From: Antarcticimicrobium sediminis | GTDB lineage: Bacteria; Pseudomonadota; Alphaproteobacteria; Rhodobacterales; Rhodobacteraceae | NCBI RefSeq assembly: GCF_004348975.1 | Contig: NZ_SMFP01000022.1 | Coordinates: 1 to 35,114 of the forward strand | Reading direction: 5' to 3' | DNA: 35,114 nt | Shown here: positions 29,597 to 35,114 of the stretch, one piece after another | Layout of the letters: each line of letters starts with the position of its first letter | Numbering within the stretch: position 1 is the stretch's first letter | Translations under genes and position numbers: made by a program | Notes under the pieces: generated by a model | Seen by the model: only the letters and a program-made list of their open reading frames with translations | What the model was told of the DNA's origin: nothing | Databases searched by the model: none

Positions 29597-29983
29597 ATGC
29601 GTGCAACACGTGCAACAGAAGACGAGCCGCTTGTCAGCGACAACCTGTTGGCCCAACTGGCCGACCCCGACTTTGACGCGCAGCGCGGCGAATTCGACGC
29701 ACAAACCCGCGCCTTGCTGGCCGTCGCGCTGCCGGAAATATGCAGCGAACTGCTAGGCTGGCGTCAGACCGCAAGCAATCGCCCCTTCGCCCTTGCGCTG
29801 GCCTTGCGGTCCGAAGCGATCGAGGCCCGCCTGGATCAGGCCAGGCACGACATCCGCGCCCCGGAGCCGGTCCACCCGAACACCCTGACCGCCGCCTGCG
29901 AAACCCTGTTGCGTCATTCCACCGACGCCGCCGAACGCAGCGCCGCCGCCGACGTGCTAGCCCAGATTCGGAGGGCCGCGTGA
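29597..29983 (+). CDS. Hypothetical early protein, first gene of rightward operon
   Basis: 128 residues from the ATG at 29597, chosen because GGAGG lies 5 bases upstream; the frame extends back to 29501 but that would start upstream of the promoter -35. The sequence is helical and acidic at first (EDEPLVSDNLLAQLADPDFD), later Ala-rich with no membrane segment. No family recognised. Confidence 0.75.
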   Translation: MRATRATEDEPLVSDNLLAQLADPDFDAQRGEFDAQTRALLAVALPEICSELLGWRQTASNRPFALALALRSEAIEARLDQARHDIRAPEPVHPNTLTAACETLLRHSTDAAERSAAADVLAQIRRAA

Positions 29984-30285
29984 TGGACGTCCTTCACAAC
30001 CGACTTCATGCCTTCCTGCTGAACCTCGAATGCCTCGATGTCGCCGGGCAGCGCGATGCGGTCTACAGCGAGGTGATGGAAACCTTCGGGCGCTTCGATC
30101 CGCCCGCCGGCGACCGCAGTCATCGCTGGGATCTCGACCTTCATGGGGTGCAGGGCTGCGGCGCATCCGAAGAAGAGGCCATCGCCAACTGGAAACGGCT
30201 GGCCCGCGCCCAATGCAAGCTGGACGCCGAGGATGACGGTTTCATCACCGTCCACCCCGAGCTGCGCCAGAAAGGGGCCGCGTGA
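29983..30285 (+). CDS. Hypothetical early protein
   Basis: 100 residues; the ATG at 29983 overlaps the preceding TGA (TGATG), which decides the start over one at 29740. It is acidic with a HRWDLDLHGVQGCGASEEEAIANWKRLA segment. No family recognised. Translationally coupled to both neighbours. Confidence 0.75.
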   Translation: MDVLHNRLHAFLLNLECLDVAGQRDAVYSEVMETFGRFDPPAGDRSHRWDLDLHGVQGCGASEEEAIANWKRLARAQCKLDAEDDGFITVHPELRQKGAA

Positions 30286-30698
30286 TGGCGATGCGCGCCC
30301 GCCCCAACCCGACGCCGTGTGAAACCGGCCAGACTGCCGGGGTGTCCAGTCTGCGGACCCCCGGCGCCTTTTTCCGCCGGTTTCGCAAGGGTGGCGCGGA
30401 CGCCGCCACCCGCCCCGTGCGCCCGCAGGCGCTGTTCCCAGATCAGCAATGGCTGGTGACCTTCCGGCGCCCCAATGGCGACATGGTGACCAAAGCTGTG
30501 CTGATCAACGGAGGCAACCTGCAAGCCGATATCAAGGTGCTGGCGCGGCTGGCGTTGCGCGACCAGCGCGACATCGACTGCGCCCACCTGCTGCGCGTCC
30601 AGATCGACCTGAACCCAACGCCGGCCAGCACCGAGGCGCTGGACAGCATCACCAGCGCCTATAGCGCCCGCCTCCGCTTCGAAGCGGACTGCGGCTGA
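30285..30698 (+). CDS. Hypothetical early protein
   Basis: 137 residues from the ATG at 30285 (TGATG overlap; a GTG at 30282 is the alternative). A Pro/Arg-rich N-terminus precedes a beta-alpha region (QQWLVTFRRPNGDMVTKAVLINGG) and a helical end. No family recognised. Confidence 0.7.
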   Translation: MAMRARPNPTPCETGQTAGVSSLRTPGAFFRRFRKGGADAATRPVRPQALFPDQQWLVTFRRPNGDMVTKAVLINGGNLQADIKVLARLALRDQRDIDCAHLLRVQIDLNPTPASTEALDSITSAYSARLRFEADCG

Positions 30699-30703
30699 TT
30701 TCA

Positions 30704-31264
30704 ATGAAAGCCCATCGCATGTTCTACAAAGACGAAACTCTGGCCCTCTTCATCGACGGGCCCAACTTCTACCACACCGCCCGCGCGTTGAATTTCGACG
30801 TGGATTACAAGCGCCTTCTGGAAACCTTCCAGGCCAAGGGGCGCTTGCTGCGCGCCAGCTATTTCACTCCGCTGGCCGACACCGAAGACCACGTGGCCAT
30901 CCGGCCGCTGGTGGACTGGATGCAGTTCAACGGCTGGACCGTGGTGACCCAACCCGCCCGCATTTTCGAGGGCGATGATGGGCGCAGGCGCATCAAGGGC
31001 AGCACCGACATCGCCCTGACCGTCGAGGCGATGAACCTCGCACCCGCGATCGCGCATGCGGTTCTGTTCACCGGGAACCGCGACTTCGCCCCGCTGGTCA
31101 GCGGCCTCCAGGCAAAGGGCACCCGCGTTTCCGTAGTGTCCACCCTGCGCGCCCAGCCACCGATGATTTCCGACGATCTGCGCCGTCAGGCCGACGCCTT
31201 CGTAGACCTCGACACCCTGCGCCACGACATCGCCCGCCCCGCCCGCGACAGCGCTGTAGCGTGA
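30704..31264 (+). CDS. NYN-domain protein (LabA/DUF88 family)
   Basis: 186 residues covering a full NYN domain of the PIN-like fold: LALFIDGPNFYHTA (first acidic motif), KGSTDIALTVEAM (second) and VLFTGNRDFAPLV (third, Asp in GNRDF). These acidic residues form a metal-binding ribonuclease-like site in the family; substrates are rarely known. It is under repressor control, so it acts in the lytic phase or immediately after infection, perhaps in RNA turnover. Confidence 0.9.
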   Translation: MKAHRMFYKDETLALFIDGPNFYHTARALNFDVDYKRLLETFQAKGRLLRASYFTPLADTEDHVAIRPLVDWMQFNGWTVVTQPARIFEGDDGRRRIKGSTDIALTVEAMNLAPAIAHAVLFTGNRDFAPLVSGLQAKGTRVSVVSTLRAQPPMISDDLRRQADAFVDLDTLRHDIARPARDSAVA

Positions 31265-31298
31265 CCGACCTCGAAACCTGAAAAGGAGTGCAACCTTG

Positions 31299-31727
31299 AT
31301 GACCCAACGAAAAGTGCCGACTGCGCCGCCAACGGCAGACCCACACGATCCTTACAAGATGCGCACGCTGGAACAGATCCTGATGCTGTTCGACGGCGGT
31401 GATTTCATGGCCGAGGTGATGACCGGCCACCAGAAGCTGATGCAGGAGCTTCTGGAGCACAACGGCGAACACGGCTCCAAGGGGTGCAGCGGCACTATGA
31501 CCCTGCAGCTGTCCTACGCGGTCGGAAATTCTGGCGATGTCGGGATGGGCGCGATCGTGACCTTCAAGCCCCCGAAGAAGCCGCCATCCAGTGCCGGCGC
31601 ATACATCAACGATGCCGGGGAACTGACCCTTTACAGCCCGATGATGAAGCGCATGCACCAGCCGGTTCGGGATGTCGATGACTACAACTATGACCCAACC
31701 ACCGGCGAAATCCGCGACATAGAATAA
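31299..31727 (+). CDS. Hypothetical phage protein
   Basis: 142 residues from the ATG at 31299, with AAAAGGAG upstream (a TTG at 31296 is in frame). A Pro-rich N-terminus, a helical part (KMRTLEQILMLFDGGDFMAEVMTGHQKLMQELLEHN) and a beta-rich end (TLQLSYAV, AIVTFKPPKKPP). No family recognised. It precedes the DUF2303 gene. Confidence 0.75.
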   Translation: MTQRKVPTAPPTADPHDPYKMRTLEQILMLFDGGDFMAEVMTGHQKLMQELLEHNGEHGSKGCSGTMTLQLSYAVGNSGDVGMGAIVTFKPPKKPPSSAGAYINDAGELTLYSPMMKRMHQPVRDVDDYNYDPTTGEIRDIE

Positions 31728-31756
31728 CGTCACCACCAGAGAAAAGGACCAATGAC

Positions 31757-32749
31757 GTGACCGACGAAACCACACAGTTCAGCACCGAGAACCCAGCCGC
31801 CACGATGCGCGATGTCATGGAAAAACTTGGGGGCACTGAATTCATCGACAGGCCAGCAGACTTCGATCTGACCAAGGCCCACCTGGTGGCCACACCGGGC
31901 CACAGGACGATCGAAGACCTGACCAGCATGCACCGTGCAGCTGCGGAATACCTGAAGCCCGCGCGGCGCAAGGGGACGGCCCGCCTCGATGACCTGCAGA
32001 GCCTGATTGAATGGGCCAACCGCTTCAAGGGCCCGACATCGGCGCTGTTTGCAAAGCCTGACCTTCGGGCCCCGACAATCACCTGCATCGCGGACTATCA
32101 CGCGGAAGGCCCTTCCGATCAGACGATTGCCACCGGCGACCCGACCGCCAGGCATTGCCATCACCGGGCAATCTACAACTTCCCGCTGTCGGAAGAATGG
32201 AAGGCGTGGACGGGCGTGTCTGGCCAGCCGCTGGAAAAAGACGACCTGGGCGAATTCATCGAAGCCAACGCCAAGGACATCATGGACCCGACCGCCGCCA
32301 TTCTCGCCGGGAAGGAAACCAATAAGAACCAGCCGTGGGAAAATCGGCTGATCCAGACGGCACAGCAAATCGAAGGCCGCTATGGCCAGCTGACCCAACT
32401 GCTGCAGATGTCGCGCCAGTTCCAAGTGTACGAAACCAGCAACCTGAAGGTGACCAGCAACCGCGACACCGGAGAAGGTGAAATCCAGTTCCTGAACGAA
32501 CACAAGGGCGCTGACGGCAAGCCGCTTCAGATCCCGAACCTGATCATCATCGCCATCCCGGTCTTCATGGGCGGCGCCCCATATCGGATGCCGGTGCGGT
32601 TCCGATATCGGAAAATGGGAGGCTCGGTGCGCTTCATCCTGTCGATCTACAATCCGGAAAAGGCGTTCGAATCGGCATTCAAGGAAGCCATCGAGGAGGC
32701 CGCAGAACGGACCGAACTGCCGACCTTCAAAGGCAGCCCTGAAAGCTGA
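31757..32749 (+). CDS. DUF2303 family protein (YfdQ-like)
   Basis: 330 residues with a GTG start at 31757, preceded by AAAGGA; the nearby ATG at 31752 is in another frame and meets a stop. The pattern matches the E. coli prophage protein YfdQ: TCIADYHAEG, LSEEWKAWTG, LGEFIEANAKDIMDPT, IIIAIPVFMGGAPYRMPVRFRYR and a helical C-terminus. Function unknown; the family is common in early regions of temperate phages. Confidence 0.88.
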   Translation: MTDETTQFSTENPAATMRDVMEKLGGTEFIDRPADFDLTKAHLVATPGHRTIEDLTSMHRAAAEYLKPARRKGTARLDDLQSLIEWANRFKGPTSALFAKPDLRAPTITCIADYHAEGPSDQTIATGDPTARHCHHRAIYNFPLSEEWKAWTGVSGQPLEKDDLGEFIEANAKDIMDPTAAILAGKETNKNQPWENRLIQTAQQIEGRYGQLTQLLQMSRQFQVYETSNLKVTSNRDTGEGEIQFLNEHKGADGKPLQIPNLIIIAIPVFMGGAPYRMPVRFRYRKMGGSVRFILSIYNPEKAFESAFKEAIEEAAERTELPTFKGSPES

Positions 32750-32811
32750 TGCCTCTTTCTGCCTCCTGACGACAGGGGGCAGCGACGGACACCAGCAGAA
32801 AAAGGTCCACC

Positions 32812-33063
32812 ATGACAAGCCAGACCATCCACACCGCGCAAGTATCGCCCTACATCAGCGTCCAAGGCCCGCAGTACGTCGAGCCTGTATGCGCGCCTGA
32901 CCAGTGCGACAATTACGATCTGGCTGATTGCCTCATGGCAGGAGGATGCCCACGCACCCGCATGGGTGAAGATCGGACCATCTTACCCGGTCACCGGGTC
33001 ACCATCGACCTCGACGTCCAGACCGTTACCGCGCGGCTGGTGGGGCGGATCGCGCGATTATGA
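32812..33063 (+). CDS. Small cysteine-containing protein
   Basis: 83 residues after an AAAAAGG site. Four cysteines in VCAPDQCDNYDLADCLMAGGCP could bind a metal; the C-terminal half is beta-rich. It overlaps the next gene by 4 bases (ATGA). No family recognised. Confidence 0.7.
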   Translation: MTSQTIHTAQVSPYISVQGPQYVEPVCAPDQCDNYDLADCLMAGGCPRTRMGEDRTILPGHRVTIDLDVQTVTARLVGRIARL

Positions 33064-33752
33064 CCGCTGCCCTACGCGTCCTGATCGCCTGCGAAACCAG
33101 CGGCATTGCCCGCCGGGCCTTTGCCGCGCGCGGGCATGATGTCTGGTCTTGCGATATCGAGACAGCCGAGGATGGCAGCAATCACCACATCATCTGCGAC
33201 GTGCGCGACGGTATCCTGACAGAGGGCTGGGATCTGCTGGCGGTGATGCACCCGCCCTGCACCCGGCTCTGCCGCTCAGGCCGCCGCTGGATGAGCGGAG
33301 CCGGGAAATGGACGCGCCCAAAGGCGCTGCCTAAAGGCAAGACATGGGACGACATGCGCGCCGAATTCGAGCTTGGCGTGGATATCTTCACCACCTGCTG
33401 GGCCGCTCCGGTCCCGCGCGTGGCGGTCGAGAACCCCGAAATGAACGATCTCGCCCGCGACCGGATGCCGAGCGGCCTTCCAGCGCCGCAGATGGTGCAG
33501 CCGTTCTGGTTTGGTGAACCGGCCTACAAGGCCACAGGCTGGTACCTGCGCGGCCTGCCAGAACTGGCCGAAACCGACCGCATGCCAGAACCAGATCGCG
33601 GCAGCGGTGAATGGAAACAATGGAACCGGGTCCACAGGATGCCACCCGGACCCGATCGGGCCCGCCTGCGCAGCCGCAGCTTTCCCGGAATGATGAGCGC
33701 CGCCGCCGACCAGTGGGGTAGATATGCGATGAAAGAGGAGCAAGCAGCATGA
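33060..33752 (+). CDS. DNA C5-cytosine methyltransferase-like protein
   Basis: 230 residues. The N-terminal VLIACETSGIARRAFAARGHDVWSCDIETAE resembles a SAM-binding motif I, and HPPCTRLCRSG carries the PC motif IV with the nucleophile cysteine of C5-methyltransferases. ENPEMN could be motif VI. The usual C-terminal target recognition and motif IX-X regions are short or absent, so activity and specificity are uncertain. Typical of small phage enzymes near the integrase. Confidence 0.75.
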   Translation: MTAALRVLIACETSGIARRAFAARGHDVWSCDIETAEDGSNHHIICDVRDGILTEGWDLLAVMHPPCTRLCRSGRRWMSGAGKWTRPKALPKGKTWDDMRAEFELGVDIFTTCWAAPVPRVAVENPEMNDLARDRMPSGLPAPQMVQPFWFGEPAYKATGWYLRGLPELAETDRMPEPDRGSGEWKQWNRVHRMPPGPDRARLRSRSFPGMMSAAADQWGRYAMKEEQAA

Positions 33753-33769
33753 GCATGGAGACCTGACCC

Positions 33770-33940
33770 ATGGCCGCGACCAGCTTCACCGAGGCCCAGG
33801 TCAGGAGGGCTGTAAAAGGTGCCATATCCGCCGGGATCCGGATCGGTGAGGTGCAGATAGACCCGAACGGAACCATTCGGATCTTGCCAGCCACCACCGA
33901 AAAACCGCAGGGTGATGATCGGGAACCCAAACCGTGGTGA
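33770..33940 (+). CDS. Small protein just upstream of integrase
   Basis: 56 residues (MAATSFTEAQVRRAVKGAIS, ..., REPKPW). It begins 17 bases after the methyltransferase-like stop and overlaps the integrase start by 7 bases. A helical beginning and a short beta hairpin (RIGEVQIDPNGTIRILP) are predicted. Small genes in this place precede integrases in many alphaproteobacterial prophages; an excisionase-like role is possible but not shown. Confidence 0.7.
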   Translation: MAATSFTEAQVRRAVKGAISAGIRIGEVQIDPNGTIRILPATTEKPQGDDREPKPW

Positions 33941-35001
33941 GCGAAATGCGCGTCAACCTGCCTGGACTGATGATGGAAAAGCAGCGATCAGGCAGATACA
34001 CCTATCGGGTGCGGGTGTGCGGTGACAAGACGCGCAAGATCGCGATCGGCGTAGATCCTGAACATCCAGAGTTCATGATCCGATATGAGGCCGCACGGCG
34101 TGGGGAAACCTATCAGTCACCAGATGATCAAGGTCCGATTCCGAAAAGCGTGGCGTGGCTATCGCTGGCCTTTGAAGCGGGGATGCAGGAGCGGGTCGCA
34201 GCTGGCCTGATGCACCCAACGACGCTGAAACAGCGCCGAGCGTTCTTTGATCGCCTGCGCGCCGATCACGGCGAGAAACACATGGCGATGCCGCGCGAGA
34301 AGGTGATCGAGATCCGTGATGGTATGATGGCTACTCCGGGTGCCGCCGACAATATGGTCAAGACGATCCGCGCGCTCTACGCATGGGCGGTCGAGCGTGG
34401 CCATGTGGCAGATAACCCAGCCCTCGGCATTGGCAAGATCAACCGCGGCACCGGCGCCGTGCCGTGGTCCATAGATGATCTCAGTACGTTCCGTGATCGC
34501 CACCCCAAGGGCACGATGGCGCACCTGTCGCTGACGCTGTTTACCTTCACCGCATGCAGGATAGGCGACGCCTTCCTGCTAGGCCGGGGCAATGAGGTGA
34601 AGCGAGATGGCATCACCTATTTGGACTGGCAGCCGGCCAAAAAGGGCAGCACCCGCGTTGTGGTGCCGATCCTGCCTCCCTTGGCTGATGCTATCGCCGA
34701 GCAGAAGGTTGTCGGGCCCGCGTATCTGATGACAGGATGGGGAAAGCCCTTCGCGTCCAGCGCCGCATTCGGAAACTGGTTCCGTGACCGGGTTGCCGAG
34801 GCCGGGCTCGAGGGCCGCAGCCCGCACGGGATCCGCAAGGCAGCTGGCGAGCTGCTAGCGCTCGAGGGGGCGTCACAGTACCACATCATGGCCGTGCATG
34901 GTCATACCCAAGCAAAGACCTCCGAGCACTATACCAGCGGCGTCAACCGCCAGCGCTTGGCAGCCGAAGCAATGCGGATGCTTGGCAATCTCGAATGGTG
35001 A
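33934..35001 (+). CDS. int: Tyrosine-recombinase integrase
   Basis: 355 residues from a GTG at 33934 (a second GTG at 33937 and an ATG at 33946 are possible). Catalytic residues are recognisable: Arg209 in TACRIGD, a lysine near 236-237, His298 and Arg301 in HGIRKAAG, His324 in VHGHTQAKTS and Tyr333 in EHYT. An N-terminal arm-binding part and a core-binding helical domain (HPTTLKQRRAFFDRLR) precede these. It integrates the phage at attB. As the last gene of a repressor-controlled operon it should be expressed on infection and induction. Confidence 0.95.
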   Translation: MVSEMRVNLPGLMMEKQRSGRYTYRVRVCGDKTRKIAIGVDPEHPEFMIRYEAARRGETYQSPDDQGPIPKSVAWLSLAFEAGMQERVAAGLMHPTTLKQRRAFFDRLRADHGEKHMAMPREKVIEIRDGMMATPGAADNMVKTIRALYAWAVERGHVADNPALGIGKINRGTGAVPWSIDDLSTFRDRHPKGTMAHLSLTLFTFTACRIGDAFLLGRGNEVKRDGITYLDWQPAKKGSTRVVVPILPPLADAIAEQKVVGPAYLMTGWGKPFASSAAFGNWFRDRVAEAGLEGRSPHGIRKAAGELLALEGASQYHIMAVHGHTQAKTSEHYTSGVNRQRLAAEAMRMLGNLEW

Positions 35002-35002
35002 T

Positions 35003-35062
35003 TTTGCAGGGCACCCTGACGCTAAGCCATTGATAAATAGTAGCTGAAAAGTGCCCTGCAAA
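35003..35062. repeat. 12-bp inverted repeat after the integrase
   Basis: TTTGCAGGGCAC (35003-35014) and GTGCCCTGCAAA (35051-35062) form a perfect inverted repeat with a 36-base spacer, too long for an efficient terminator. Likely integrase arm-type binding sites. Confidence 0.55.
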
Positions 35063-35074
35063 TCTGTTAAGACT

Positions 35075-35114
35075 TTGAAATTCAACAAATGTTGCACGCC
35101 TGCCGGGCCTACCA
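35075..35114. other. Candidate attachment-site core
   Basis: Two overlapping palindromes, TTGAA-A-TTCAA (35075-35085) and CAACA-AA-TGTTG (35083-35094), resemble core-type integrase sites. They are followed by GCCTGCCGGGCCTACCA, which ends in CCA like the acceptor end of a tRNA gene. No T-arm precedes it, so it is not an intact tRNA; it could be the duplicated 3' end of a tRNA attachment site. The window ends here. Confidence 0.35.

Noticed and set aside
31730-32818. Minus-strand frame of 362 codons
   Set aside because: Antisense shadow of the DUF2303 gene, whose product is recognised.
35098-35114. tRNA gene at the right edge
   Set aside because: The acceptor-like end is present, but no T-loop or T-stem precedes it, so it cannot be an intact tRNA.

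Overview
The window is most of a temperate myovirus prophage from a high-GC alphaproteobacterium, probably of the Rhodobacterales. The host is inferred only from base composition, codon use and the character of the phage proteins, because no host gene is visible. The left edge cuts the tail tape-measure gene. The right edge lies just past the integrase, at what may be an attachment site, so the lysis genes and the rest of the tail are outside the window.

Layout: (a) 1-21998, minus strand, is the late operon read right to left. It holds a lambda gpZ-like protein, small and large terminase (Nu1/gpA type), portal, gpW-like joiner, ClpP-like head protease with a nested scaffold, decoration protein D, major capsid E and connectors. 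These are followed by a P2-type contractile tail: spike V, PAAR tip, baseplate W, J and I, tail fibre, sheath, tube, E/E' chaperones and tape measure. The phage is thus a lambda-like head joined to a P2-like tail. (b) Between tail fibre and sheath (4532-8118) lies a complete diversity-generating retroelement (DGR): target protein with C-terminal variable repeat, Avd, template repeat and reverse transcriptase, followed by a small nuclease. Template and variable repeats are 117 bp and differ at 11 positions, 10 of them adenines of the template. The phage therefore probably diversifies a receptor-binding protein. (c) 21999-22431 holds two terminators, a 26-bp tandem repeat and inverted repeats at the early/late boundary.

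(d) 22432-28336, minus strand, is the early operon: Cro-like and CII-like regulators, an adenine/cytosine-N4 methyltransferase, several HTH proteins, a replication-initiator-like protein with iteron-like repeats inside its gene, and a NusG-like antiterminator as the last gene before the terminators. (e) 28421-29446, plus strand, is a lysogeny island: a short repressor and an exported protein. (f) 29597-35001, plus strand, is a second early operon: small unknowns, a NYN-domain protein, a DUF2303 protein, a C5-methyltransferase-like protein, a 56-residue protein and a tyrosine integrase.

Control logic: the 16-bp palindrome TAGTCT-N4-AGACTA occurs between the repressor and the leftward early operon and, as two perfect copies, at the promoter of the rightward operon, where it fills the -35/-10 spacer. 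One repressor probably silences both operons while it and the exported protein stay on. The NusG-like protein may carry transcription through the terminators into the late genes. A small plus-strand membrane-protein gene with its own promoter and a probably leaderless start sits inside the tail operon (1986-2204) and looks like a moron.
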